Shown here piece by piece: positions 10,001-23,384 of a stretch of 64,000 bases of DNA. Below the pieces are notes generated by a model, which saw nothing but the letters and a program-made list of their open reading frames with translations, was not told the DNA's origin and did no database searches. Each line of letters begins with the position of its first letter. Within the stretch, counting starts at the first letter, position 1. This DNA comes from Nymphaea colorata. Its lineage: Eukaryota; Streptophyta; Magnoliopsida; Nymphaeales; Nymphaeaceae. The stretch covers positions 6,341,224-6,405,223 of the forward strand of contig NC_045141.1 in the NCBI RefSeq assembly GCF_008831285.2, in the 5' to 3' direction. The position numbers were made by a program, and so were the translations under genes.

Positions 10001-10462
10001 CTGGTAAGAAGATACATCTCAAACAGAACGAGCCATTATCTTGTAAGTGTCTGTATCTTACAACTAAGGAAGCAGCAATCTCTTTAGAAATGAACCAAGT
10101 GACATATAGCAGTAAACTTAAAACAAGCAGGCATTCACATGCCATCACAATCATGCTACAAATCTAGAGAACATAATTCCAATCTGAATTTCAGAAACTT
10201 CTGATATGGTGTCGTATAACTGCTGCAATAATGGTTGTATGAAATCACTTGGGTTGGGAAGTGTTAATGTTATATCTTCATATACTATTGAGAAGCTCCA
10301 TGTAAGATTTCGTATTCTTCACATTAACTTAGCGCAGTAGATGGAGCCTATGTAACTGAGAAGAACAGAAGCTAGAAACGTAGTATATGATGATGTGGTC
10401 GTGACAAAATTAAGATATATAATTAATTATATAACAATGATAACCCTTGTTCTACTTTGCAG

Positions 10463-10528
10463 GTTGCATGTGTAGTGCTCAAATACATAAGGAAGAAAGG
10501 AAAGAAAATGACATCATATAGGATGGAG
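10463..10528 (+). CDS. exon-like segment on the plus strand, unrecognised
   Basis: A strong acceptor (TTGTTCTACTTTGCAG) precedes 66 nt, exactly 22 codons, ending in GATGGAG|GTAAAA. It reads VACVVLKYIRKKGKKMTSYR plus two residues, a basic stretch. It is the only exon-like segment in this part on the plus strand. The family is not recognised and no neighbouring exon was found. Confidence 0.3.
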
Positions 10529-11883
10529 GTAAAAATTTAGCAGTTAACAACAACAAAAAAGGTGTATCACTAGCACCAGCTGTGTAAAGTACATGAAGAT
10601 ATATGCAATATGCACCATTTTGTGTTTCTGTGCGTATATGTACCATAAAATCAATATGGCATTCTGAAACACCCCATCCATGTTCTGCATATCACAGTGA
10701 TATGATATTTTGAAAAATATTGTGATGATATTTCAAATTTTCGGCTTCCTAAAAAATCACAAAAAAACTCTTGCCAGATTAAAAATTATCATGAAAGGTA
10801 TTATATGTTGTGAATTATAATACAAACATGATATATATGTGAATTTATTTTTACAATAGCATTTTACAAGTTAAAACATAAATTATCCTTTTGCGGTTTT
10901 GGCAGCAAAGGCCCCAACAGACGTATTATCCCATATTTTTCAAACAGTTCCATCTTGTTATTTTTAATACTTTCCAATATCTTTTACATGATTCTCCCAA
11001 AAAAAGATATTTCTGGAAAATGAATTCCAATAATAACTTCTCCAAGGATGTGTTGATGACGACATTGGTGATAATGGCATGCCTGCATATCTGAAAGCTT
11101 GTGTGAATGCACAAACTTCTTAACTTAACAAGAACTTGAATACGATAAGTAGGAAAAGAAAGAGTGAAGCTGAAATTGGAACGTGAATAACTATGCTGAC
11201 CCTTGAAACAAAATAAAGCAAACGAACTTGAAATAAACAATCAAACCACCAAAACTAGATAAAGCTAATTACACAACATCGACCAAATTCTACGTCATAT
11301 GAATAAGTGTGGGCGTGGAAGTGTGTGCCATGCAACATTACACGAATCTGTGAATGTGCTCCTAGAACTAAGGTATACGGATAAGAAGCTTCAATCTTAA
11401 AAGTGCAGATTGCACAGCAACAGTGACGGATACACTACACCACCTCTTTGTTCTTATATGCAGGACTAGCATATTCAACTCCCTGAGAACAAGATGGACA
11501 AGAAACTGAAATAATAATTAACGCAGTGTAACTTTAATATCTCACGGCCAACAAAACTATGTTTCTAAGGCACCAAGAAAACAGTCTTAGATTACAAATA
11601 CTATATTCAAGATAACTGAAATCAGCAAGAAAGCGGAAGAATATACAACGGTAAAGCAGCATGACTTGGGCCATGATCTATAACATAATAAGACAAGGGC
11701 GTATCATCGACGTCTCAGCAATTCACAGCAATATGAAACATCAAAATATGGAACCCGCCACTTTAGAGTCAAATGTGTGACTAATGGTTTTGATGACCCA
11801 AAAAGAAAAAAAAGGAGCAAGGAATGGAAACCTAATTCTGGAAAAAAAAAAATGAACCAACAGAAGGAAAGAAAGCGACCAAC
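10529..11883. other. no gene seen
   Basis: AT-rich sequence. It would be intron 1 of the cohesin gene if the exon at 11884-12006 were in its native place, but I found no second kleisin exon here or further left. Confidence 0.4.
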
Positions 11884-12006
11884 CTATAGAGAGGCCGACG
11901 TCCGTATCCGCGACCTGATTCTTCCTCAGCTTACCCTCCTAATGAGCAGCAATCCAGATCGTCCTCAGAGGACCCTTCTTCGCCAAGATGAACGGGTGTA
12001 AAACAT
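11884..12006 (-). pseudogene. RAD21/SYN-type cohesin kleisin, first exon fragment
   Basis: The exon starts ATG TTT TAC (MFY, as in kleisins). After a one-base loss within the next two codons it continues FILAKKGPLRTIWIAAH, a TAG, and EGKLRKNQVADTDVGLSI, then a donor (CTATAG|GTTGGT at 11884). Plant RAD21/SYN proteins carry this segment at their extreme N-terminus, where it forms the winged helix contact with SMC3; a Leu is usual where the TAG stands. The two lesions disable it. A 49-bp minisatellite lies upstream, in the promoter or leader position. No other RAD21 exon was found in the following 12 kb. It is either a captured fragment or the stump of a dead duplicate. Confidence 0.85.
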
Positions 12007-12193
12007 TTTTCGACAACCCTGGAAACTTACTCCAGCATAATCACGGCGTCAATTTTCGGACGAGCTCGCCAGGAAAACACAAACCTATCTCCACCGATCC
12101 AGCGACATGACCCGATCTCCTACCCTCCAAGGAAAATCCCTGGAGAACTTAGCTTCATTTCTAAGGCACACACGCAGTAATCCATACCGCCTT

Positions 12194-12530
12194 CAGAAAC
12201 CCTCGCTCCTTCTCCCTCTCGACCACTTTCCCTTCCATTCCAAGAAAACCCTCGCTCCTTCTCCCTCTCGCCCACTTTCCGTTTCATTCCAAGAAAACCC
12301 TCGCTCCTTCTCCCTCTCGACCACTTTCCCTTCCATTCCAAGAAAACCCTCGCTCCTTCTCCCTCTCGCCCACTTTCCGTTTCATTCCAAGAAAACCCTC
12401 GCTCCTTCTCCCTCTCGCCCACTTTCCGTTTCATTCCAAGAAAACCCTCGCTCCTTCTCCCTCTCGCCCACTTTCCATTTCATGCCAAGAAAACCCTCGC
12501 TCCCTCTCCCTCTCCCTCTCCCTTCTGCCA
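12194..12530. repeat. 49-bp minisatellite, about 6-7 copies
   Basis: Units start CAAGAAAACCCTCGCTCC and recur at 12241, 12290, 12339, 12388, 12437 and 12486, an exact 49-base period, with a diverged copy before the first. Units alternate between a CCACTTTCCCTTCC and a CCACTTTCCGTTTC type. It lies 190-520 bases upstream of the RAD21 exon start. Frames on both strands are open only because the unit lacks stops; 49 is not a multiple of three. Confidence 0.92.
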
Positions 12531-12599
12531 CTTTCCTTTTCACTCCACACGCGGAAAGAGCAGGAACTTGTTGATTTATTCGCGTAAGGACGGATGAAC

Positions 12600-13380
12600 G
12601 TGTAAAACTGCGGAAGGCGTCGGACTGCAGTTTAAATATTACGTTGATTTTTTCTAAACTTACGACAGTGCCAGTTATTTAACCAAACCCCTTTTCATCT
12701 AGGATTATCCTTCCCGATTACACACTTCAAGAGCTAATAATTAAACAACCGCTAAATGATTAATAATTAAAAAATGCACAGCTAAGTTTTTCATATTGTC
12801 AAAAAAATATACACTTAAGTTTTTTATTATATATTAACGAAAAAGCCATAGCATTACTTTTTTCAATTTAAACAACATCATATTTCGTCTAATGGATACA
12901 AGTTCAATAAATTCAATAACTTTTCTGATTTTATCCATCCAACCTTTTCTAAATTCCATGTTTTCATCCAATTCTGCCACCCAATTTGAGGGAGGTTGAT
13001 AGACGATGCAATGAAGAAAGCGCTGAAAATCAGTATATGATTACAAGACATTTTTTTTCTGCCCATACTTGGGAAAATTTGTATTGGGATCTGACGCAAA
13101 ATCAGCAGTGGCACTTGAAAGGTGTAACCACTCGCAACATTGGCAAAAGAAGATATTATAAGGATTGGTTTTAAGATTTATTTCAACTTGACGCAATTGA
13201 GCATGGCTATCCAGCCTCGATTAGCTGATATTTGAAGGAGTAGAATAAAACAATCCATGAAACAGAAAAATTGCCATCTCAGGACTGCCTGCTCTAGAAT
13301 GTTGGTAGGACAATAGAGCCTTATAAAGAAGCTTCCATGATGTATAACAAGAAGCTGCAGCAAAGAATCCATTCGCTTAC
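12600..13380. other. no gene seen
   Basis: AT-rich sequence without recognisable features. Short open frames here have no domain content or splice support. Confidence 0.35.
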
Positions 13381-13438
13381 CGGCAGCCTCGATGGGTCGT
13401 TTCTCTTGTAACTGGATATCTACAACCCTTTGATTGAA
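13381..13438 (-). CDS. exon-like segment, unrecognised
   Basis: A 58-nt segment is flanked by an acceptor (TTTTTTGTGGTTCTGAATCAG) and a donor (GCTGCCG|GTAAGC). It reads FNQRVVDIQLQEKRPIEAAG. Protein-like, but I cannot name it. Confidence 0.3.
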
Positions 13439-15030
13439 CTGATTCAGAACCACAAAAAATATGGTATATTTTTTTATTGAACTGATTGAGTACCACAAAA
13501 AAATTTGGCATATCGGTTCTTTGAAAGTCAAAAAAATTTTCATGCTCGCAAGTTGATTATTCTGTTTCATCGCCCACCTACAGACAAAAGACTAAAGGGA
13601 AGCCACGCAACCAAAACTCATAATGGTTGTTTCATTTCCACGCTTTTTTTTATGTCTTTCTGTAGAATTCAAGAATAATGCATCCAAGATTATGTTGGCA
13701 ACCAGGTAGGAGACTAATAATCCAAGTAGGTGGGCGAAGTTAGTTTCCAGCCCAAACAAGCATCATCCCATTCCTTTCTGCAAGCTACATGATTCGTTGA
13801 AAATCCTAAGTATCCCAATCTAGGTCGGAATCAACTAAACTTATCATCAACAGGCTTTCAGATCTTTTTAATTAAGCTTAAACAGAGACCCTAGACCTGA
13901 ACCCCTGTGGGAGCTGCTGTAGCCCTCCCTGCTCATATCCCCTGGACCCCCAGGTTGTAACACCCTGGCCTTCCATTATTCCTGCTATGTTATTGAAGGC
14001 TGATGGACTTAATGAATTTGTCAGAACCACACAATGCATGAGAAAAACTAAAGTGGCGTCTTTCCTTGGACCACATAGATATCAGCTTAGTAAGCACGGA
14101 AACACTAAAGCCAACAAACATACAGAAGTAGGCCCCCTTAGCTCTGCCCCTGCCATGCTATCGTAACTTCTATCGAAATCAAGCAGCAAAGTTAACATAA
14201 ATGATAGACTCTATTAATTTGCATTTTCAGTGCAAATAACTAACAAGTATAGCAAATCTGTATCCAACATTCAACTGAGATTTCATAAAGATATGACTTA
14301 GCGTTACATGTAAAAATCCGATCATAAGTTGGACATTTTTTATAATATCCAACTAGTTCTAATCTGCACTAAATTTTGAAACCTGTATATGGAACATGTT
14401 ACCGTTCCATTAGCCAAATCAGCCCAATAGAGACAACCATATAGGACATACCTACACTACGATGGCGCCTCTTAATTTATTCGGCATTACACATCAAGCA
14501 TGCATATTCACCCATGTCTTATTGTGACGTTATAGGTTCATTGATTATACTCAAACCACACAATGCATTCCAAGAACACATCATAGATTTTGCGGTTTGA
14601 TAGAACCACATAATTCGTGAACCTTAAACTTTAATGGACCTTTATTTGGCAGTTGTTAACAAAAGCCTGACCTCTTAAATGCAAAACCGAAAAATTTTGG
14701 AGCTTGTTTTCCAATTAAGGCAAATGATTGTCCCTAAAATGAATTATCTCCTATAAAAAAAAAAAAAGAAGTTAGTTTGCAACATCCACACAAAGTAAGG
14801 ATGGCCAATTGCACTTCTATTCCCAAGGAGGCAATAAGCCATCATCATTATCATCTTCCTCTTCTGCCTTCTTCAACGCACTTTAGAAGGCATCAACCTT
14901 GTACTTCTCCTCCACGTGGGCTGTTCATTGATAGCACCACTACTTGCACTTTCATCAGGGTGACTTTCTTAATGTAAAACATCCACTACATTACCTTTAC
15001 CCTTTAACTTTTTCTTAATAAAAGTCTCAA
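13439..15030. other. no gene seen
   Basis: Non-coding sequence with no recognised repeat partner in the window. A short poly-A run lies at about 14753-14766. Confidence 0.35.
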
Positions 15031-15034
15031 CTTT

Positions 15035-15335
15035 AAGCCTTGGCATCGGGCCCGCCTAACACCTCAAACTCCGGCCCAGGCCCATCCCAACCATTAAAAC
15101 CCGAACTCGAGCTTGCCCTTGGCTCGGCCAATTAAATTAAAAAATATTTTTTTAATAAAGTAATATGTAAATATAATTAATTATAATAAAATATTATGTA
15201 TATAAATTAATAAAATAATGTTAAAAATTTATCGAGCCCATCCGGGCTGGCCCCGTGCCTCTTTTTTGGGTCTGAACCGGAGTCGAGCCGGGTACCGAGT
15301 ACTCGCCGGCGGCTCGGCCTAGTGCCTTAGCCATC
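15035..15335. repeat. GC-rich-ended, AT-cored repeat, copy 1
   Basis: GC-rich ends with GGCCC/GGGCC motifs (GGCATCGGGCCCGCC on the left, CGGCGGCTCGGCC on the right) enclose an AT-only core of about 120 bases. The same architecture recurs at 36028-36290, 50581-50863 and, one-sided, 56960-57101. The copy at 50581 has perfect 8-bp target duplications, so the family is probably a hAT-type miniature element. Confidence 0.6.
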
Positions 15336-16081
15336 TTCAAAACTTGTCAATTTTTTAGGCTCATTCTGGTGTTCTTGAACTTGGTGCATATCATCCCATA
15401 TCTTTGATAGGCATTGTTATGCGGCCCTTTGGCCGATACAGGCCAAAGGATAAAGCTGATATACTATGTCACATGGGTGCAGATATGGGTATATGTGTAG
15501 TCATTGGTACAAGAAATTTTCAGAAAAACTTGGATGCACAGAAACAACATACGCATATGTATATATTTGTATGTATACATGAAAGAAGGAAGTGCTGTTT
15601 GTGTGCAAGGTAAGGATTGTATGAGGGTATGACCATGCTACTAGGTTTAGAGTTATTTATATTAAATCCACCAATTAAAATCGAATCCATAATGAATTTT
15701 TTGGACCATTTAAAGCAACTCCACGCTCACACCTGTATTGATAGGTACATACCCCCCATGTTCATGAAGAATCACGGCTCATTCTTCACCGTCGCAAAAA
15801 AATGGAAACTACTTCAATTGATTCAACATTTCGAGTTAGTTTGCTACCAAAGTATGCCAACAAAACTAGGATATTGAGCTTTTGACCTCAAATCCAACTC
15901 CTTAGCTAAGCAGGTGGTGGTCAACACAATATATTAAACACATCCACAAGCTCAGAAGCGCTCCATACTTTAAACTGAGCAGCCTGCCTTAAAAGAATTC
16001 CAAGTAAAAATTGGTCCCCCGTTTAACAACAAATGTTCCTATACTGTAGCAACAACAGGATAATTGAATGATTAAGGCATT

Positions 16082-16275
16082 TGAGAAAAAACCAGAATAT
16101 GCATCGTCAACATGTTTAGGATAATAAAATTCAACAAGCTCATATGAGTAAAGAAATCGATAGTTTATGTCACATACTTATGGAAAACCAGAATATGCAC
16201 GGTATAACGTCCATCCTAAGGCTACCAAAATACAACAAGCCCATATGAATAAACAAATTAATAGTTTATGCCACC
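16082..16275 (+). repeat. diverged tandem duplication, about 95-bp unit
   Basis: The left copy (about 16085-16170) and right copy (about 16181-16275) share ACCAGAATATGCA, TACAACAAGC-type and ATAGTTTATGYCAC blocks at about 80 percent. No coding role is seen. Confidence 0.6.
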
Positions 16276-16563
16276 ATCCCCAAGTGCAACAGTTGGGGCG
16301 TGCAGTCAACCCTTTATGCCGCAAACAGAGTGTCATCGATATGCAAGTTCAAAGAAGTTCAAAGTTACCGATATACAAGTTCAACCCAATAATTTATGTC
16401 ACCGATTGTAAAGCCAGAGTAGCTTAACCATGAGATATAGTAATTCAAAGTCACCACATTTTTCCATGAGTCTGCTTCTTCCCACATGGAATACCAACAA
16501 TATCCATGCAATTGTTTCAGCGAGATGATACTTTCTCATCTAATGTTCTAGAGCCAAAAGTAC
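16276..16563. other. no gene seen
   Basis: Non-coding sequence, no features recognised. Confidence 0.3.
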
Positions 16564-16585
16564 CTGTTTACCAACTCTATTGAGT
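16564..16585 (-). other. possible 22-nt microexon
   Basis: A strong polypyrimidine acceptor (TTTTTTGTTTGTTCCAG) is followed after only 22 bases by AAACAG|GTACTT. Both sites are good, but so short an exon cannot be proven without transcripts. It shares strand with the exon-like segment at 17424-17483, about 840 bases upstream. Confidence 0.25.
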
Positions 16586-17423
16586 CTGGAACAAACAAAA
16601 AATTACTCCATGAACAATCACAAATATCAAACCACCAAGTAATCTGTAATCGCTGGTTATATGCAGTTTAACTTCTAGTATTTGAGCATAACAATCCCAA
16701 TCCTTGGGTACAAGCCTCTTTACAATGAAATATGTCTCAAAATTCTCATATGTGCTCCCGCAACTTTGACATGAAACACTAAAATTTTGAGTTAAATGAA
16801 GAAAAGAGATCTCAACAATTACACTTGTAACTGGCATCTTTACAAGGAATAGAAACAAATCTCAAGAGGCCACGACATGCTCGGCCTGAACAGCAAAAGT
16901 CTTCCACCTTCCCTGCTCAAAAGCCCAACATGAATACACCAAAACTTCATTGGCTACTAAAAGCCAAATTTTCTTACGATTCACAACAAAATACTATCTA
17001 GAACTTGTAGCTATACCGTACATACTTATTGATCGCAAATTCTTTTTGTGCCCCAGTGGAAAATGAAGCAGCTTCAATCAATATTATTTACTATCATAAT
17101 ATTTCCTGTATGAGATGATGTGGGGCACATCGGAATCTTCATTTCTTTCACATGTGAACATGTTATCCAACTAAGAAAAAGTGGATCTTCAATCATGGAA
17201 TGCCATGAGATATCCATCAATAAATATCGTTAAGGAAACCTCCACCCCCTTCCACCTGTAGGTAGTGCAGGTCTCCAGTTTCCAAGTGAATGACAATGGA
17301 ACAAATGCTAATATGAGAATTGCTATGCATTTGGTTGCTGCATCAGCAACTTGGAGCAGATTGGCAGAAAATAGAAGTTGAATGGGACCTCTCCCTTTAG
17401 TTTACAACTTCATAAAATAGAAC

Positions 17424-17483
17424 CTGTGGTTGCAGATGACCTTTTCGACACATAGCAAGAACATCATCCCAGCCGCCAATTAC
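17424..17483 (-). CDS. 60-nt phase-0 exon-like segment, unrecognised
   Basis: An acceptor (CACCATGCAG) and donor (CCACAG|GTTCTA) bracket exactly 20 codons reading VIGGWDDVLAMCRKGHLQPQ. The clean phase and protein-like content argue for a real or recently real exon. I do not recognise the family. A weaker exon-like stretch lies upstream at about 17566-17610. Confidence 0.35.
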
Positions 17484-17777
17484 CTGCATGGTGAATCATT
17501 TTCATCAAAGAATCAGGACTAGAACACATTTACAGAAATGTGGAGCAGGAGATATCTATTTTACCTTCACGGTGGTACGTCATACATAATCCATCTATTG
17601 TGCTCATGACTATATGCAAAACAGTGATAATGTTGTCCATAATAGCATACCTGTAAATGAAACCCAAGATCAATAATGCTGGTGAAAAGAAAAAAAAATC
17701 AATGAGCATTGCATATCCATGTGTAATCAAAACATCGCTATCTCAACCTGTTTGCATGTGTGTGCAGAAGAGAAGAT

Positions 17778-17780
<3 letters not shown>

Positions 17781-17810
<30 letters not shown>
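17781..17810. repeat. (GA)15 microsatellite
   Basis: Uninterrupted GA repeats. Confidence 0.95.
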
Positions 17811-17814
<4 letters not shown>

Positions 17815-18529
17815 CGTATATTTGATTGCATATCAATTTTTCTACTCTTCTAACTGAGAGAATGAATTTCAATGAACAAAGGGCAAGAAAGATCATTATT
17901 CCAGGGGAAGATTGGAAGGAATAAAAAGCTCTACATTGGCCCCCAAGATCCCAAAGTATAACTAGAAATAGACTGACCTAGTAAGTCTCACCAAGATAAT
18001 TACATACTGATATATGCATAGAATCATAAAAATTACCACTGGTTATCGTCAGCAAAAGGAATGCATAAAATTAAAATTTGTCAATGGTTCATGCTTTCAT
18101 TATTCGTCCAAAAGTTACACATTGTTGCCAAGGTAACATTATATATATCAATAATTAAAAGGAGAAAAGTTAAACTAAATTATGCGACAGAAATAATTGC
18201 CGAGTCACTGACTATGGATGTAAAGCATATTAGCTCAATAATATGTGGCATGTTCTTAGCACATACAACAGTAACTTTTCCATTCCCAATGACTACAGGA
18301 GGAGAAGGCATAAATCGCCAAACAACACATTTCTGATAAATAGCTTTATAGGCCTATGTTCATAGCGTGAGCACACCAACATCAGTGGCATATACAGGGG
18401 AATTGGTCAACCTGAGACGGACATATGGGAGATCAAGATAGAGACATCCAGGAAATTCACGTCTACATGCTGGATAGAGGTTGTGGGAATGATATCAGGT
18501 TATGAAGCACACAGACAAGAGTTTCACCT

Positions 18530-18531
<2 letters not shown>
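17811..18531. other. no gene seen
   Basis: A 91-codon plus-strand frame at 18061 has no recognisable content. No other feature is seen. Confidence 0.35.

Positions 18532-18579
<48 letters not shown>
18532..18579. repeat. (TA)24 microsatellite
   Basis: Uninterrupted TA repeats directly abutting the TIR element that starts at 18577. Confidence 0.95.
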
Positions 18580-18582
<3 letters not shown>

Positions 18583-19554
18583 ACAAGGGTACGCGGAATT
18601 GCCCCACGTACCCGCTCCGGTCTGCGGGTATGGCCGAGCTTTGGATATGGCTCGAATCGGGTCTGTGTCAGGCCATATCCAAACCATAAAATTTGTTCGT
18701 TTTTATTCACGAACAAAAGTCGAGCTCTACAACAGTGCTCGACTCACCTGCATTTTTTGCAGCAAAGCTCTACGGGAACAATGACTGGCGGGGACGAGGA
18801 TGTCCGGTGACCCCAAGCGATGTCCAATGGTGTCCAGTGGCAGCCGGTGCCTACAACTTAGGATTTCATTTTCATGATTTTGGGTTTTTTTTTTATTTGG
18901 AGATGTTTTTGTTTGAAGATTGAATAGTAAAACTGTTTTTCTTTCATTTTTTTCATATTTTGTTTGATTTTATGTGCTTAGTGTTTATCTGTTGCTGGCT
19001 ATTTTGGCTTTCTATCTATCGCTTCGCCTACCATTTATTTGTTGTTGTACTTGTCGAGTGCTGAAAATTATCTTCAATCTTCATCAACCAAACTGTTGCT
19101 GCCGAGTGCTGATCAGCCAAGCTTAGGCGCAAGCCTAAATGTCAACAACTTATTGACATATTGTTATTATTGTGTATTGTTTTATTCCTTCAATTTTCTG
19201 GTCATTATATGTTTTTTGTTTCGCATTTTTTTATTTATTTTTAATGTAGTAGGACAATGAACTTGAAGTTGTTAATTCAAGATTCAAAGAACCTTCTTCC
19301 ATCAACATTTTATAATGTCGAAGAAGAGGAGGACGAGTTGGGCATCAACTAGAATGATGATAATAATAATGTTCTTATGATAAACCATGTTTTGTTTGAT
19401 ACTTTTTTATGAGATTATAAGTGTGAAATGGTTTTTTTTTCAATTTTATCATTTTTGAGAATATAAAATTTGTTGTACCTGCGTACCCACAATTTTCAAA
19501 CTTTTCGTGTTCGAACCCATACTGCCGTACCCGAACCCACACCCATGTGACATA
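18577..19554. mobile_element. candidate TIR element with GGGTACG/GGGTGTGGG ends
   Basis: The left end TATGTGACAAGGGTACG and the reverse complement of the right end, TATGTCACATGGGTGTG, pair at 14 of the first 17 positions. GC-rich GTACCC/GGGTAC motifs sit inside both ends. It lies between a TA array on the left and a (TA)n(GT)n array on the right, so target duplications cannot be told. No transposase frame is present. Assignment to a superfamily is not possible from this. Confidence 0.45.
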
Positions 19555-19564
19555 GTGTGTGCGC

Positions 19565-19600
<36 letters not shown>

Positions 19601-19645
19601 TTGTGCGTGCGTGCGTGTGTGTGTGTATAGTATATATACTTTTGT
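19565..19645. repeat. compound (AT)n(GT)n microsatellite
   Basis: An AT run is followed by GT and GTGC repeats. Open frames over it (IYIYIY, VCVCVC) are trivial. Confidence 0.9.
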
Positions 19646-21355
19646 GTGCACCTTTATACGTATGTACAAGGTATATACACATTTCCACAGTATATTTACT
19701 TACATAATGTGTATATGTCTAGCAAACTTTTATTTATTTTTTGGTGAGTTTTTCTTTTTTATTTCTTTATTTTTATGTATTTAGTTTAGTTTTTTCCTTT
19801 TCTTTGTCCTGCAGATGTTCTAACAATTAGATGTTCTATTTAGTTGTTTATTTATTTATTCTAGACAACTGACTAGACGCAACTTGTCCTTTTAAGGCCT
19901 TGAACGATCTGTGTCCAACTTTCAGTGTATACATGTACAACAAACCTTCATTTAGCTTGTTATAATTTTTCTATTTTATTTCTTTATTTTTTTTATGTAC
20001 TTCCTTTTATGCATTTTTTCTTTTCTTGCTACAGTTGTTCTAGACACTAGAAGCTCCTAGCAGCTACAATTCTAGATTTTGGAAGCTCATTGGATGCCAG
20101 AACAGCCTCTCCTTGTAACCTATATGGAGTTGTTTCACCCCCTCTAATAATATTGTCTTTTCAAAGCATTATTTCAAATCTAGTTCTCATACTTTGTTTA
20201 TTTCCTTTCTGTACTTTTGTGCACATTAAGAACATTGGAGCCTTTTCAGGGTTACCTACGTGCTGCTCTGATGTAGTTATTCATCCTAATTTACAACTAG
20301 AATTTACAAAATCACAACCATTTATAACCGTTATAACCTGCACATCCTCGACAAAGGTATAGGTAACAGAAGTTAGGCATACTTAGCAGTCGGCATAACG
20401 GATGGCTCCCATAAGATTAGAATAGGAAGATGGCCACGGTTATGCATATCATATATGAGAAACAGTCTGAACTTAGAGCCCAATCCGTGCATTTCAAGCA
20501 CAAATATCATCTACCATCTCAGAAATGAAGTAAAAAAAACAATACTCCAACAATCAGCACAGTAATGAACTCAAACACTAACAGAGTAAAGAAAAGAAAG
20601 TTCCATAATAAGGAATAAAGATCATGATGAAACATAATAAACACAAATACAACAATGAATATTTAAAATAGAGATATAACTCCATAGAAGGCTATGCTGC
20701 ACAAATAGCATGCTATGTTAACATTGAGACATCCAGTCCCAAAACATGCATAACTTTTGAAACTCATAACAATGCTCTGTTTGGAATTTGGAGTAGTCAC
20801 ATATGCCTGCAATATCCCAAAATTGTTGCCATTTTGAGTCAGCCAATAAGGCAGCAAAATATCCCACTGCTTTAACATAACACCAAAAAAATGAAAATGA
20901 TGCAATACCACTGCAAAACATATCCAAAGATATTCTCAATATTTTCCTTTTAAACAAAGTCCCTTCTCATAAATTTTTGATTTTTTTTGTCCTCTTGTGT
21001 TTCAAGAAAGCACCTTTACGTGCTTATAAGTGTGAAATATTAATGGTTTTTTTTTTCAATTTTGTCATTTTTGAGAATGTCAGGTTCAACATTAATACAT
21101 ACCTTACTATTAGTTTTAGACCACTACTGATGATGGGAGGGGCGTCTTCTCGTAATTGCCAAGATTAGATAGGATGCTTTCTTTATTATTTACGCATGCA
21201 TACAAAGATTTTTTTGATAGTTTCAAAAGCATTTCAAACTCTTGAAATTAAAGGCTTTGGAGACTTTTCTTAGACTATTTATTTATGAGCTTAAGTTTCT
21301 CTCGGACCTATGACAAATGTAATGAAGTTGTTATAGTATTTAAATTATTTCCCAA
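19646..21355. other. no gene seen
   Basis: AT-rich sequence with several T-rich tracts. A 90-codon plus-strand frame at 20090 has no recognised content. Confidence 0.35.
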
Positions 21356-22679
<1,324 letters not shown>

Positions 22680-22739
22680 GGTACTGCTCTTGCAGACGGT
22701 AACCATTGCCCCCTGATGCCTCCCCTCACTTGATCATCA

Positions 22740-23384
22740 CTCCCCTCTCCCTTCCTCTCTCTCTCTCTATCTTCTCTTACTTCTTGCCTTGCGTCGGTCT
22801 CAAGTCCCAACAACTAGTCCTTTCTGAGACAGAGATAAGAGAAAGGGAGGACGGGACTGAATGGTCCAAGACTGAGAAGAGTGAGGTTGGTATTTCCTTC
22901 ATCTACCTCCCCCACACCTCCACTGACTCCTCCATCATGGGCTTTTGATTATCGGAACAGCCTTTTCATTATCTGATCAACACCTAGAGAGAGCAAATAT
23001 TACAAAAGTTTGCTCCTATTCTTAGAGAGAGAGAGAGAAATATTATTACAAAAATTTTGTCATCAAGAGGGAAAAAGAGTTAGAGAGAGAAAGGGGGCCT
23101 AAGATATCACCACATTAGTAGGTTCAAGAACACAACTCTCAACCACATTAGTAGTTTGAGAGAGAATTTGTAGTTTGATTTATCTTTCCCGAAGTATCCG
23201 AGCACATGAATATCATATGCTCAAGGAATTTTTAGTAGAAACTTTTGGTTATTGATATATAGCAGAGAAGTTAAAGATGTTAACTCAGACCTTTTTTGGT
23301 TTTGCAACCACGGTAGCTCATTTGATGTTAAAATCCACTTTTTTTTCTAAAGTTGTTTGAACTAAAGGGTTGATTGACAGCAGA
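22740..23384. other. upstream flank of the ARM pseudogene; no gene
   Basis: CT-rich (22741-22780) and then AT-rich sequence with short GAGAGA runs. It could include the former promoter or leader of the ARM copy. Confidence 0.35.

Noticed and set aside
12194-12530. CRISPR-like array
   Set aside because: There are no unique spacers between the repeats; units are contiguous, and the DNA is plant nuclear.
12107-12574. 155-codon Pro/Ser-rich repeat frame over the 49-bp array
   Set aside because: Unit length is not a multiple of three, and frames on the opposite strand are open as well. It is minisatellite translation.
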